From positions 79,795-143,794 of the forward strand of contig JAQTTV010000002.1 of NCBI GenBank assembly GCA_028710565.1: 64,000 bases of DNA, read 5' to 3'. A program made the position numbers and the translations under genes. Below, in pieces: positions 43,273 to 52,208 of the stretch; the first letter of the stretch is position 1; every line of letters starts with the position of its first letter. Source of the DNA: Gallionella sp. Lineage in GTDB: Bacteria; Pseudomonadota; Gammaproteobacteria; Burkholderiales; Gallionellaceae. The notes below the pieces were generated by a model. The model searched no databases. It had not been told where the DNA came from and was given only the letters and a program-made list of their open reading frames with translations.

Positions 43273-44469
43273 TCAAAGCACCTCGTGGTTAGTCTTTCCA
43301 CGGTACGTATTTTCGTACGCTAAAATAGCACTCGCCAACTTCCTCACATACTCATCGGACACCCCTGTATCAACGGGAAGGTAAAGCATTTGTTGCATCA
43401 TCTGCTGGGCAGCAAGCGGGGTATTGCATGGAATGGCATACATACTGGATGCGCCACGTGTAGCATCAAATCCTTGTTCGAGTAAGTGTTGCACCAATTG
43501 ATCGGGATAAGGATTTTGCAAGGGAAAAACCCAGTGTGTGTGATGACTGGCATCTCGTGCGGGTATGGACAGGTCGGGCAATAAGTGCGTAAGTTGTTGA
43601 GCCGCTCGTATGCGAGCTTGCAAATCAGCGGGGGTGTAGCGTTGCAATCGACGCTGGAGCAACGTGAGTAAGGCTGTCGAGGGTTGGTAACGAATCTTTT
43701 GGATTAGTTCACCCCCTGCGAAACCACGCACAGATTGGCTAATCAAGCGGTCATGTGAAGTACGGAATAGCTTGCAAAGAGCAACGAAAATTGTATAAGT
43801 TGCTGGATAAGAAAGTAGCTTGAGTGCAGCATATTTGAGAATCTTGCCGAAATAGGAGCGGTGCGGTTGCTGGGGTAATTTGCTTTGCAATAAGCGAACA
43901 GCTTGGCAAAGAGCCTGATCTCGAAAAACCAATAATGCGCCCCCCAAAGCAGTAGCCGTTTTGATAGAACCAAAGCTAAAAAGCGTGACATCCGTGCGCG
44001 GGTGTCCGCGATAACCATCCGCCATAAAGGCTTGCGCACAATCTTCAATCACCATCAGCGGGTGTCGTTGCGCAACGTCCATGATGCCATCCATGCTCAT
44101 GCGACTACCAAACAGGTGTGCCACTAAAATGATTTTTGTGTTTGGACTGATGCTACGGCGGAGATGATCAAGATCGAGCGCGCAGGTCTTAGGATCAAGA
44201 TCAACTGGCACGGGACGTAATCCGTGATGTTCAATAATACTAACCATATCGCGGATCGTAATCGCTGACAGCAACACCTCGCTGCCACGTGGCAAAGCAA
44301 GATGTTGCAACAGCAAATCAAACCCTGTGCGCACGGACAATGTTGCCAAGGTGTTGGCAGATTGTTCCACACGAGCTTGAATATCGCAGCGGTCAGGGGG
44401 AAAAAGACAACTCAGACCGCCAATTCCCAAATCCTGCCAAGCTATATCCAGTCTTTTCCGTGGAATCAT
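43273..44469 (-). CDS. DegT/DnrJ/EryC1 family PLP-dependent aminotransferase
   Basis: 398 residues of the sugar aminotransferase/dehydratase superfamily. VLLSAITIRDMVSIIEHHGLRPVPVDLDP is the family core, VIEDCAQAF holds the PLP-stacking Asp, and LFSFGSIKTATALGGALLV has the PLP-binding Lys. Family members make amino sugars for surface glycans. It is isolated from the glycosyltransferase locus at 0-6 kb. It lies between the deacetylase-caspase gene and the EF-hand gene; the 138-base gap 43135-43272 shows nothing recognisable. Confidence 0.87.
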   Translation of the reverse strand: MIPRKRLDIAWQDLGIGGLSCLFPPDRCDIQARVEQSANTLATLSVRTGFDLLLQHLALPRGSEVLLSAITIRDMVSIIEHHGLRPVPVDLDPKTCALDLDHLRRSISPNTKIILVAHLFGSRMSMDGIMDVAQRHPLMVIEDCAQAFMADGYRGHPRTDVTLFSFGSIKTATALGGALLVFRDQALCQAVRLLQSKLPQQPHRSYFGKILKYAALKLLSYPATYTIFVALCKLFRTSHDRLISQSVRGFAGGELIQKIRYQPSTALLTLLQRRLQRYTPADLQARIRAAQQLTHLLPDLSIPARDASHHTHWVFPLQNPYPDQLVQHLLEQGFDATRGASSMYAIPCNTPLAAQQMMQQMLYLPVDTGVSDEYVRKLASAILAYENTYRGKTNHEVL

Positions 44470-44579
44470 TGTGTCACCCCTTTTGACTATTTAAGCGAAC
44501 AGCCCAGTCGGAAAAATATCCTGAGATGAGACAAAAACAGTTTCCGACTTTTTAAGGTTAATGTGCTTGGGGTGTCAGC

Positions 44580-45098
44580 TTACTTCCCTGCTGAAGGCGG
44601 TACCGCACTTGAGGGAACAGGCGAGGTACGCTGCTGCGCTTGCTGCTGCATATAGCCCAAAATTTCTGGCATGACTAAAAAACCATCATGATTGCTATCA
44701 ATTTGTTCAAACTTTTCCCCTAATTTTGGCAGTACTTCTGCTTCCTGCTTCGACAATTTCCCATCAGTGTTTTTGTCTGCCTTTTGTAGGCGGGCACTGA
44801 AATCTTGACGCATTTTTATCTCGGCGGCCATCACTTTTTGCTGTACATCCCAAATTTCTTGATTGGTCAGTCCTCCATCTTTATTGGTATCCAAGAGCGC
44901 AAAATTAGCTGCTAATGGCGGGGCTTTTTGCTCCGCTTCTTCTTTGGAAATTTTTCCATCGCCATTCGTATCTACACTTTTAAAAGCTTGATCGAAATGG
45001 GCTTTTTGTTCGGCTTGTTGTTTCTTGACATCGACTTTTTGACCCGACGCGAAGCAGGGAGTGGCAATAAGCAGGGTGGCTAAAATCCACGGTTTCAT
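44580..45098 (-). CDS. secreted EF-hand protein
   Basis: 172 residues. Signal peptide (MKPWILATLLIATPCFASG), then four EF-hand loops: DTNGDGKISKEE, DTNKDGGLTNQE, DKNTDGKLSKQE and DSNHDGFLVMPE. The first and third are complete calcium-binding loops. Its ATG overlaps the cca stop (ATGA), so it is translated last in the slt-cca-EF-hand operon. A periplasmic calcium-binding role is inferred; no partner is known. Confidence 0.88.
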   Translation of the reverse strand: MKPWILATLLIATPCFASGQKVDVKKQQAEQKAHFDQAFKSVDTNGDGKISKEEAEQKAPPLAANFALLDTNKDGGLTNQEIWDVQQKVMAAEIKMRQDFSARLQKADKNTDGKLSKQEAEVLPKLGEKFEQIDSNHDGFLVMPEILGYMQQQAQQRTSPVPSSAVPPSAGK

Positions 45099-46369
45099 GA
45101 GTTTTCCTTTTGTTGTTTAACGAGTGAGGTAATGGAACGAATACGAGCATGCTCTACACGGCTGGCGATTGTATCGCAGCTACGGGGATAAAAAATTGAT
45201 GTTTTGCTTGCGGGATCTTCAAATTCACGCGCAATTTCACCCGCATTCACGGCGCGAGCAGTCGCCAATAAATCCAACAAATACGCAGCCTGCGGATACT
45301 CGACCAGCTCAAACCCTTTGCGACCACGTGCATCCGAAGCACAGGCAAGTAAAATTTGTTCAAAGCGTTCTGGTCTGCGCCACGCATCGGTGGTTTGAAA
45401 TAATTTGATGACCGTTTCGGGGCGAAATTCAAAAGAGCGATGCACATCGCCGTGATAACGAGCGGTGAGTGCCGCCAAATCCTGACACTCACTTGGCGCG
45501 CGCAAGCGTTGGCACAGGGTTTTTACCAAGCCAAATCCGCGTTGTTCGTGTCCGATATGGCGTGGCAAAATGTCTTTGGGGGTGGTTGCTTTGCCGAGGT
45601 CATGCAGCAAGGCGGCAAAACGCGTCGCCAAGGAATAACCATGGCGTGCGGCATCATCCACGACCATCAGGGTGTGGATACCACAGTCAATTTCTGGGTG
45701 ATATTTCGGCGGCTGCGGAATGCCAAATAGGGCATCCACTTCGGGCAAAATTTTGGCTAATGCGCCACAGTCACGCAGGGTGGAAAAAAACAATGAGGGT
45801 TGTTTTTCCATCAAACCACGTGCCAATTCCTGCCAAACGCGCTCCGCCACCAGTGCATCTACTTCGCCATTTTCCACCATATCGCGCATCAAGGTCAGCG
45901 TCTCAGGCGCAATGGTAAAACCAAAACGCGCCGCAAAACGCGCGCCCCGCAAGATGCGCACGGGGTCTTCACTGAACGCGTTGCTGACATGACGCAAAAC
46001 GCCTGCTCGTAAATCAGCGATGCCATGATGTGGGTCAATCAAGCTGCCATCAGCGGATTGAGCGATGGCATTGATGGTGAAATCTCGCCGCATGAGATCC
46101 TGCTCCAACGTCACCTCTGGCGCGGCATACACCGCAAAGCCTTGATAACCAGGGGCGGTTTTGCGCTCGGTGCGAGCGAGCGCGTACTCCTCATGTGTTT
46201 GAGGATGTAGAAAAATCGGGAAATCTTTGCCTATGGGCTGAAAACCGTCTGCCAACATCGCCTCAGGGGTGCTGCCCACCACCACCCAATCTTTATCATT
46301 GACGGGCAAATTCAGCAGCGCATCGCGCACGGCTCCCCCCACGCAATACACTTGAGCGTTATTTTTCAT
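45095..46369 (-). CDS. cca: tRNA CCA-adding enzyme (with HD domain)
   Basis: 424 residues. VYCVGGAVRDALLNLPVNDKDWVVVG gives the nucleotidyltransferase motif with the DxD-like acids, and DPVRILRGARFAARFGF follows. The C-terminal HD phosphohydrolase domain (GIHTLMVVDDAA, FAALLHDLGKATTP) makes it the multifunctional class found in beta- and gammaproteobacteria. I start at ATG 46369; the longer frame to 46408 begins within slt. It overlaps slt by 11 bases and the EF-hand gene by 4. Confidence 0.95.
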   Translation of the reverse strand: MKNNAQVYCVGGAVRDALLNLPVNDKDWVVVGSTPEAMLADGFQPIGKDFPIFLHPQTHEEYALARTERKTAPGYQGFAVYAAPEVTLEQDLMRRDFTINAIAQSADGSLIDPHHGIADLRAGVLRHVSNAFSEDPVRILRGARFAARFGFTIAPETLTLMRDMVENGEVDALVAERVWQELARGLMEKQPSLFFSTLRDCGALAKILPEVDALFGIPQPPKYHPEIDCGIHTLMVVDDAARHGYSLATRFAALLHDLGKATTPKDILPRHIGHEQRGFGLVKTLCQRLRAPSECQDLAALTARYHGDVHRSFEFRPETVIKLFQTTDAWRRPERFEQILLACASDARGRKGFELVEYPQAAYLLDLLATARAVNAGEIAREFEDPASKTSIFYPRSCDTIASRVEHARIRSITSLVKQQKENS

Positions 46370-48278
46370 TCGGAATCGCTTGTTGATTGGCGGCCGTTTT
46401 TGCCGCAATCGTGCCTAGGCGGGTTTTGAGTGAACGCCACGGCGCGCCAAATTGAATCGCATAATACGAGGTGTTGCTCATGACTTTTTTCACGTAATCT
46501 CGTGTTTCATCAAAAGGGATGGTTTCCGCATAAATTGCCCCTTCCAAGGCCGACTCACCACGCCAACGACGCGCACGACCAGGTCCTGCGTTATAGGCGG
46601 CAGAGGCGAGTACGGGATCGTCATCAAAGGTGGACAGCACATTTTTCATATAATACGTACCCAGCTTCAAGTTGGTGTCTAATTCATCAATCATGGATGC
46701 TCGGTAATTTTTCAAGCCCATTTTACGTGCCACCCAACGGGCGGTGCTGGGCATGATTTGCATCAAACCCGCCGCACCCACTGTCGATTTCGCGACCGTG
46801 ACAAAGCGACTTTCCTGCCGCATAAGCCCATATACCCACGCTTCGTCCAGATTGTTATCTTGAATGTGGGGGTGCAATGCGCTGCGATAAGGCGCGAGAT
46901 AACGCAGATTAAAGTCATGCGTACTAATCGTTTTATCTGCTGCGTTGATGGCACGATCAAACATGCTGTTACGCTTGGCATACTCTGCCGCCGCGAGCAG
47001 CTCTTGATCGCTAAATCCACGAATAGCCCAAGCCCACTCTTTGAGCGCATCGGTGCGTAACGCGAGACGATAAAGCGTAGTTGCACGCTGTATGCCGATT
47101 AACTCCGCAACCCGCGCGACACTTTGCCGATCAGGCTGATAGGAGACTGGGATATTGCCAATATTAGTCGTTTTGCTTAATTCTTCACAGGCAAGTTGCC
47201 CGTAAAAATTATATTCATTGCTTAAATTTGAAAAGATTCTCGTGGCGTCAGCCGATCTTCCTTGTGCTTGCAGCGCACGCGCCTTCCAGTATTGCCAAGC
47301 ACTTTCGCGTTGTTGTATTTCATTCATCATCTCGACGCTGTTTAACACTTCTGCCCAGTTTTGAACACGCAAAGCCGCCCGAACTCGCCAAGCGAGTTGC
47401 AACTCATTTAAATGATTGCCTGCTCGCTTAAACCACCTTAATGCCTGATCGTCCTGTTTACGCACAGCCTCATAGCCCAACCACCCATAAAAATACTGCT
47501 GTTCTTCAGTGGTAAATTTTTTTGCATCCCAATACGTTAATGCAATATCTGGTGACTGCTTCGCCAAACGCAGCAAAGCGAACAGCATCACGGTGCGCTG
47601 CCCTTCTCGAGGATGTTCAGCAGATACTTGCTTCAAATAATGCGCGGGATTTTGAGCACTCGCGTCTAACTCCTTAGTTGAAATGGCATGTTGTGGCGAC
47701 AATCTGCTCGTAATACTTCGGGCGACCGACAAATTGCTGCTTTCGAGTGCTAATTTCAGGCGTTGCCACGCATCCTCTTCACTGATCACACCACCCGATA
47801 GCGCACTCTCAAACAACGGCGTGCAGCTACTCGGCATATCCTTCCCCGTAAACCACAAGGCTCTCGCCTCACGTAAAGCCTGATCGGGTTGATTCAAATA
47901 GCGTGCCTGCAAGGCATAACAAGTCAACTCCGCATCACTATTGACCACACGAGAGTATTCGCTATTGAATAACGTCCATTTTTGCTGCTTGCCCAAAATT
48001 TTTAGCCACTCACCGCGTAAGCGATCAATCACGGGGCTATCATCATTTTGGGTCAAGAAGCGTTTAACCTCACTCGCCTCTGCTGTCTCTAACTTCAGGC
48101 GAAGCTGATAATAGCGCACATAAATATCTAAATCGCTACGCTTCAACTTTTGAGCGTACTGATCCAAACGACTGGCATTGCCTTTTTGAAAGGCTTCATT
48201 TGCCGCCAAAAAATCGGCATCCTGACTCGCCCAAGCGGTAGGAACAAATAACAGCAGACTTAGTAACAGTAACTTCAT
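46359..48278 (-). CDS. slt: soluble lytic murein transglycosylase (Slt70-like)
   Basis: 639 residues: signal peptide (MKLLLLSLLLFVPTAWA), a long alpha-superhelical U/L domain (about 30-450), then the GH23 catalytic domain with YGLMRQESRF (catalytic Glu), GAAGLMQIMPSTA and YNAGPGRARRWRG. Cleaves peptidoglycan to anhydromuropeptides in the periplasm. First gene of the slt-cca-EF-hand operon. Confidence 0.93.
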   Translation of the reverse strand: MKLLLLSLLLFVPTAWASQDADFLAANEAFQKGNASRLDQYAQKLKRSDLDIYVRYYQLRLKLETAEASEVKRFLTQNDDSPVIDRLRGEWLKILGKQQKWTLFNSEYSRVVNSDAELTCYALQARYLNQPDQALREARALWFTGKDMPSSCTPLFESALSGGVISEEDAWQRLKLALESSNLSVARSITSRLSPQHAISTKELDASAQNPAHYLKQVSAEHPREGQRTVMLFALLRLAKQSPDIALTYWDAKKFTTEEQQYFYGWLGYEAVRKQDDQALRWFKRAGNHLNELQLAWRVRAALRVQNWAEVLNSVEMMNEIQQRESAWQYWKARALQAQGRSADATRIFSNLSNEYNFYGQLACEELSKTTNIGNIPVSYQPDRQSVARVAELIGIQRATTLYRLALRTDALKEWAWAIRGFSDQELLAAAEYAKRNSMFDRAINAADKTISTHDFNLRYLAPYRSALHPHIQDNNLDEAWVYGLMRQESRFVTVAKSTVGAAGLMQIMPSTARWVARKMGLKNYRASMIDELDTNLKLGTYYMKNVLSTFDDDPVLASAAYNAGPGRARRWRGESALEGAIYAETIPFDETRDYVKKVMSNTSYYAIQFGAPWRSLKTRLGTIAAKTAANQQAIPNEK

Positions 48279-48339
48279 AGGAATACTCGTTTTTATGGGT
48301 TAAGGGCTTTCGATTAGTGCAAGCAGGACGATGCTAGAC

Positions 48340-48696
48340 CTATTTTACCTGACTGCGTTCAATACTAATGCCGACCATTTTACATTGGCGTATCGCATGC
48401 AATTTGGCCACGCTCACCTTGACCCAAGGCGCGTTAAAATCTTTCAGAATAATTTGCGCAATATGTTCTGCCAGCGTTTCCAGCAAGGAAAAATGTCCCT
48501 CACTCAACACGGTTTGAATATGCTCCGCCACCTTAGCGTAATCCAAGGCATCGTTAATATCATCACTCAAACACGCGCGGCTATTGGGCAAAGCAATATC
48601 CAAATCCAATTGCAAGGTCTGTGGCATCACCTTTTCTCGTTCATAAATTCCGATGAGCGTGATTACCTTCAGTTCGCGTAAAAAAATAATATCCAT
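48340..48696 (-). CDS. folB: dihydroneopterin aldolase
   Basis: 118 residues of the T-fold family: ITLIGIYEREKVMPQTLQLDLDIAL, with the active-site Glu in GIYEREK, and FSLLETLAEHIAQIIL carrying the second conserved Glu, LLE. Forms 6-hydroxymethyl-dihydropterin for folate. Divergent from plsY, the common folB/plsY arrangement. Confidence 0.93.
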   Translation of the reverse strand: MDIIFLRELKVITLIGIYEREKVMPQTLQLDLDIALPNSRACLSDDINDALDYAKVAEHIQTVLSEGHFSLLETLAEHIAQIILKDFNAPWVKVSVAKLHAIRQCKMVGISIERSQVK

Positions 48697-48819
48697 ATTG
48701 AAAAGGGTCAGGTAAAAAATGAGGGACGACGATCACAAAAGTAGCCGAATAATAATCGCCAGCGACTTATCATCGCTTTCGCGTAAAATTGGCGTTTGTC
48801 GAATTTTAAGGTATTCCCG

Positions 48820-49410
48820 ATGTTGACCATAGTTTTTGTTCTCGCTGCCTACTTATTAGGCTCAGTTTCCTTCGCCATTATCGCCTGCAAACTCTTTAAA
48901 TTACCCGATCCACGCACTTATGGGTCAGGCAATCCTGGTGCAACCAATGTGCTACGCAGCGGTAAAAAAGCGGCTGCCATCCTAACTTTAGTCGGCGACT
49001 CAGCAAAAGGTTGGTTAGCCGTATTCCTCGCCATACATTACGCTCCCACCAACAACGTACTCATTGCTGCTGTCACCCTCGCCGTATTCCTAGGACATCT
49101 CTATCCCATATTCCTACGTTTTCAAGGCGGCAAAGGGGTTGCCACCGCCCTAGGCGTGCTGCTGGCATTAAATCTTTGGGTTGGACTTGGCGCGCTACTC
49201 ACTTGGATTGCGGTCGCCGCCCTCTTCCGCTATTCCTCACTTGCGGCACTGCTCGCCGCCATTGCCGCACCAACTTACCTCATTTTGCTGGGTTTGCCAC
49301 ATGAATGGCTCATAGCCTCTGCCGCTATGAGCTTGTTATTGATCTATCGCCACAAGAGCAACATTGAAAATTTAATGCGCGGGAAGGAAAGTCGGATAGG
49401 CAAGAAGTAA
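48820..49410 (+). CDS. plsY: glycerol-3-phosphate acyltransferase PlsY
   Basis: 196-residue polytopic membrane protein that acylates G3P from acyl-phosphate. Three conserved motifs are seen: AYLLGSVSFAIIACKLFKLPDPRTYGSGNPGATNVLR, FLGHLYPIFLRFQGGKGVATALG and LLLIYRHKSNIENLMRGKESRIG. ATG 48820 is chosen; an in-frame TTG at 48796 is less likely. Followed by a strong terminator. Confidence 0.95.
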   Translation: MLTIVFVLAAYLLGSVSFAIIACKLFKLPDPRTYGSGNPGATNVLRSGKKAAAILTLVGDSAKGWLAVFLAIHYAPTNNVLIAAVTLAVFLGHLYPIFLRFQGGKGVATALGVLLALNLWVGLGALLTWIAVAALFRYSSLAALLAAIAAPTYLILLGLPHEWLIASAAMSLLLIYRHKSNIENLMRGKESRIGKK

Positions 49411-49467
49411 ATTCTTAATGTCTAAACGTTGACCAATGGTTAACAGATACGCAACCAATCACCAAAA

Positions 49468-49498
49468 CAAAAAAAGCCGACTTTCGTCGGCTTTTTTT
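49468..49498. terminator. bidirectional rho-independent terminator
   Basis: AAAAAAAGCCGA-CTTTCG-TCGGCTTTTTTT, between plsY (plus) and the cytochrome gene (minus). It serves both converging transcripts. Confidence 0.88.
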
Positions 49499-49520
49499 CA
49501 AAACACCGTAAGAGCCTTAT

Positions 49521-49543
49521 CCTAGCAAGCTACAGTTGCTAGG
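49521..49543 (-). terminator. hairpin downstream of the cytochrome c gene
   Basis: CCTAGCAA-gctacag-TTGCTAGG, a perfect 8-base stem, 17 bases beyond the cytochrome c stop. There is no U-run of its own, so it may stabilise the 3' end of that message. Confidence 0.45.
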
Positions 49544-49559
49544 AACCCCAACGGACTGA

Positions 49560-49895
49560 TTACTTAGCAGCAATCAGGTAATCAACAACTGCATCTGTCT
49601 TGCCAGGAGTAACAACTTTACCCTTAACAACGGTATCAATCTGGCTTTGCATTGTAGCTGCTTTGGATGCAAACTTCGCGACCTTAGCTGCAGTACCTTT
49701 TACTGTCAGGAAAGTCTTCAGCGCAGCCTTGTCGCCATTGTAAGCAGCTGCAATTTCAGCTGGCTTAGGACCTACACCAGTGCCATGGCATGCCATGCAA
49801 TTTGCCTTAAAGATAGCTTCGCCTTCATCAGCCATCGCGCCACCTGCTACCATCAAACCTGCTGCTACTGCTACGCTAACAATAATAGATTTCAT
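49560..49895 (-). CDS. small secreted c-type cytochrome
   Basis: 111 residues. Signal peptide (MKSIIVSVAVAAGLMVAGGAMA), then the haem-binding motif CMACH in IFKANCMACHGTGVGPKP. The distal Met ligand is probably the one in KAATMQSQ. A class I, cytochrome c5-like periplasmic electron carrier. A purine-rich ribosome site (GGAGATAAAT) precedes the ATG. The adjacent gap 49896-50179 shows no gene; probable promoter elements were not resolved. Confidence 0.9.
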   Translation of the reverse strand: MKSIIVSVAVAAGLMVAGGAMADEGEAIFKANCMACHGTGVGPKPAEIAAAYNGDKAALKTFLTVKGTAAKVAKFASKAATMQSQIDTVVKGKVVTPGKTDAVVDYLIAAK

Positions 49896-50179
49896 AATTT
49901 ATCTCCGTGAGTGATTTAACACATTATTCAATAGAGGCAGAGCCTCCGCTGGGGATTGATAGTACTGCTGCTCAGTTTCGTCAATCTCCGCTACCGAACA
50001 CTGGCAGCGAGATATTAACGCAAAGTTGAATGGTTTGGTTGACAATTTAATCAAAAACAAACACGCCCGTACTAAGTACCCCACCAAGCGAGGGATTAAG
50101 CATATATTTCTTAATCGAATCGTGCCACGCTTGCGATATTATCTACACATTTCATATATGAGATTTGAGGAGTTCAAGT

Positions 50180-50785
50180 ATGCACAACCGTTGTCCTTGG
50201 GCGGGGAATGACCCGCTGTATCAACATTATCACGATCACGAATGGGGTGTGCCGCAACTCGACGATAACCGTTTGTTTGAATTGCTGATTTTAGAAGGCG
50301 CGCAGGCAGGGTTGAGTTGGATTACCATTTTGCGTAAGCGCGAAAACTACCGCGCCGCGCTGGATGGATTCGACCCCAAAAAAATCGCGCAATACGATGG
50401 AGACAAACTCGCTGAGCTGATGCAAAACGCAGGCATTGTGCGCAACCGCTTGAAAATTCAATCTTTAGCGCTCAACGCGCAAGGCTTTCTCGCCATACAA
50501 CAAGAATTCGGCAGCTTCGCAAAATTTATCTGGTCATTTGTCGGCAACCAACCCATCCAAAACCACTGGCAAAGCTTAGACCAAGTTCCCGCCCGCACCC
50601 CCGAATCCGATGCCCTTAGCCTCGCCCTGAAAAAACGCGGCTTTAAATTCATTGGGACAACAATTTGCTACGCATTTATGCAGGCAACGGGCATGGTCAA
50701 TGACCATGTTGACGGGTGTTTTCGGCATGATGAATGTGCTGCGCAAAGTGCTACTATCGCCGCTTACGATTTAGTGAATGATTGA
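50180..50785 (+). CDS. tag: 3-methyladenine DNA glycosylase I
   Basis: 201 residues; removes 3-methyladenine from DNA. CPWAGNDPLYQHYHDHEWGVPQ at the start contains the zinc ligands Cys and His, LFELLILEGAQAGLSWITILRKRENYR is the helix-hairpin-helix core, and NDHVDGCFRH near the C-terminus completes the zinc site. ATG 50180 lies behind TGAGGAG; the frame is open from 50165. Confidence 0.95.
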   Translation: MHNRCPWAGNDPLYQHYHDHEWGVPQLDDNRLFELLILEGAQAGLSWITILRKRENYRAALDGFDPKKIAQYDGDKLAELMQNAGIVRNRLKIQSLALNAQGFLAIQQEFGSFAKFIWSFVGNQPIQNHWQSLDQVPARTPESDALSLALKKRGFKFIGTTICYAFMQATGMVNDHVDGCFRHDECAAQSATIAAYDLVND

Positions 50786-50795
50786 AAGGAACAAA

Positions 50796-51170
50796 ATGTG
50801 GACTGTTAAAAGAATGACTTTGTACGGTTTTAGTTTTTTGGCGGCAGTGATGTTGTTGCTGGTCGCGTATTTCTGGGTCGCACTGCATTGGAGTTATTCC
50901 AGCGGTGAGCGGGCGGGGTTTGTGCAAAAGTTGTCGCAAAAAGGCTGGGTGTGTAAAACGTGGGAAGGTGAACAAGCGTTGGTCTCGTTGCCTAGCACGT
51001 TGCCAGAAAAGTTTTATTTCACCGTGCGTGATGATGCCGTGGCGGCGCGGATTAACGAATCCGTGGGTAAGCGCGTGGCGTTGCAATATGAGCAACATAA
51101 AGGGCTGCTAACTTCGTGCTTGGGCGAAACGGAGTATTTCATCACTGATGTAAAAGTGTTAGCACCGTAA
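50796..51170 (+). CDS. small membrane-anchored protein of unknown function
   Basis: 124 residues from ATG 50796 behind AAAGGAAC, 10 bases after tag. A single N-terminal membrane helix (LYGFSFLAAVMLLLVAYFWVAL) is followed by a periplasmic domain with YSSGERAGFVQKLSQKGWVCKTWEGEQAL, a pattern that recurs in conserved hypothetical proteins. It has two cysteines (WVCKTW and LTSCLGE) that could form a disulfide. Function not known. Confidence 0.72.
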   Translation: MWTVKRMTLYGFSFLAAVMLLLVAYFWVALHWSYSSGERAGFVQKLSQKGWVCKTWEGEQALVSLPSTLPEKFYFTVRDDAVAARINESVGKRVALQYEQHKGLLTSCLGETEYFITDVKVLAP

Positions 51171-51186
51171 AAATTTCCCTTTAAAT

Positions 51187-51262
51187 CCGTTCGCCCTGAG
51201 CTTGTCGAAGGGTGAATGGATTTAATCCTCCGTTCATGGTTCGACAAGCTCACCACGAACGG
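51187..51262. repeat. REP-like inverted repeat, copy 1
   Basis: CCGTTCGCCCTGAGCTTGTC... and, in inverted form, GGTTCGACAAGCTCACCACG... to 51262. The same element occurs at 61400-61483 and 61947-62028. Confidence 0.88.
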
Positions 51263-51319
51263 AAGATTAAATTACTGTTTCCATATATTTTGAGTATGAT
51301 TTAAAAAGAAAGAATAAAT

Positions 51320-52144
51320 ATGTTATTAAAATTCAGCAAGATGCACGGGGCGGGGAATGATTTTGTGGTGCTTGATGGCGTGCGCCAACAGGTCGCGCTA
51401 ACCACCGAGCAAATTCGTTTCTTGGCGGACCGCCATTTTGGCGTGGGCTGCGATCAATTGTTGTTGGTGGAAACGTCCACTGTGGCGGATTTTCGCTATC
51501 GGATTTTTAACGCCGACGGCAGCGAGGTAGAACAATGCGGCAACGGCGCGCGCTGTTTTGTGCGCTTTGTGCATGAACAAGGACTCACGCCCAAGCGCGA
51601 AATCACCGTGGAAACCCAAAGCGGCTTGATTACCTTGAAGCTAGAAGATGATGGACGGGTGACGGTCAATATGGGCGCGCCCGTGTTTGACGCGGCGCGA
51701 TTGCCATTCAGCGGCGGCACGGGCGCGGTGAGTGAAGCGTTGGACGTGGCGGGCGAAGCGGTGGAAATCAGCGCGGTGTCGATGGGCAATCCGCACGCGG
51801 TGCAAGTGGTGGCGGATGCGGCAAGCGCGCCCGTGCAAGTGCAAGGCGCGCTGATTGAATGTCACACCCGCTTCCCGCGCCGTGTGAATGCTGGATTTAT
51901 GCAGGTGGTCGATGCGCACCACATCAAACTGCGCGTGTATGAACGCGGCGCGGGCGAAACCTTGGCATGCGGCACAGGCGCGTGCGCGGCTGTGGTCGCG
52001 GGCATACGGCGCGGATTGTTGCAAAGCCCCGTGCAGGTAACCACCCACGGCGGCGAATTGAGCATCGCATGGGCAGGCAATGACGCGCCCGTGTGGATGA
52101 CAGGCCCAGCCGTCACAGTGTTTACGGGGGAGATTGCTCTGTGA
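51320..52144 (+). CDS. dapF: diaminopimelate epimerase
   Basis: 274 residues; interconverts LL- and meso-diaminopimelate. [13 protein letters not shown] at the start, [13 protein letters not shown] with the first catalytic Cys and [16 protein letters not shown] with the second. It is followed by xerC after a short repeat-containing gap; the DUF484 gene often found between dapF and xerC is missing. Confidence 0.96.
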   Translation: MLLKFSKMHGAGNDFVVLDGVRQQVALTTEQIRFLADRHFGVGCDQLLLVETSTVADFRYRIFNADGSEVEQCGNGARCFVRFVHEQGLTPKREITVETQSGLITLKLEDDGRVTVNMGAPVFDAARLPFSGGTGAVSEALDVAGEAVEISAVSMGNPHAVQVVADAASAPVQVQGALIECHTRFPRRVNAGFMQVVDAHHIKLRVYERGAGETLACGTGACAAVVAGIRRGLLQSPVQVTTHGGELSIAWAGNDAPVWMTGPAVTVFTGEIAL

Positions 52145-52157
52145 TATTGGCGGCACG

Positions 52158-52200
52158 CCCTCTCCCCCACCCCATCTCCCGTAAACGGGCGAGGGGAGCA
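52158..52200. repeat. G/C-rich palindromic repeat between dapF and xerC
   Basis: CCCTCTCCCCCACCCCATCTC... followed by GGGCGAGGGGAG; same family as the insertions in cysS (11257-11352) and the FAD oxidoreductase (59386-59429). Confidence 0.65.
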
Positions 52201-52208
52201 AGGAAAGG

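Noticed and set aside
44506..44549. Inverted repeat AGTCGGAAA/TTTCCGACT read as a terminator
   Set aside because: The loop is 26 bases and no gene on the plus strand ends before it; for the minus strand the U-run is not after the stem. Kept only as an unexplained repeat between the EF-hand and DegT genes.
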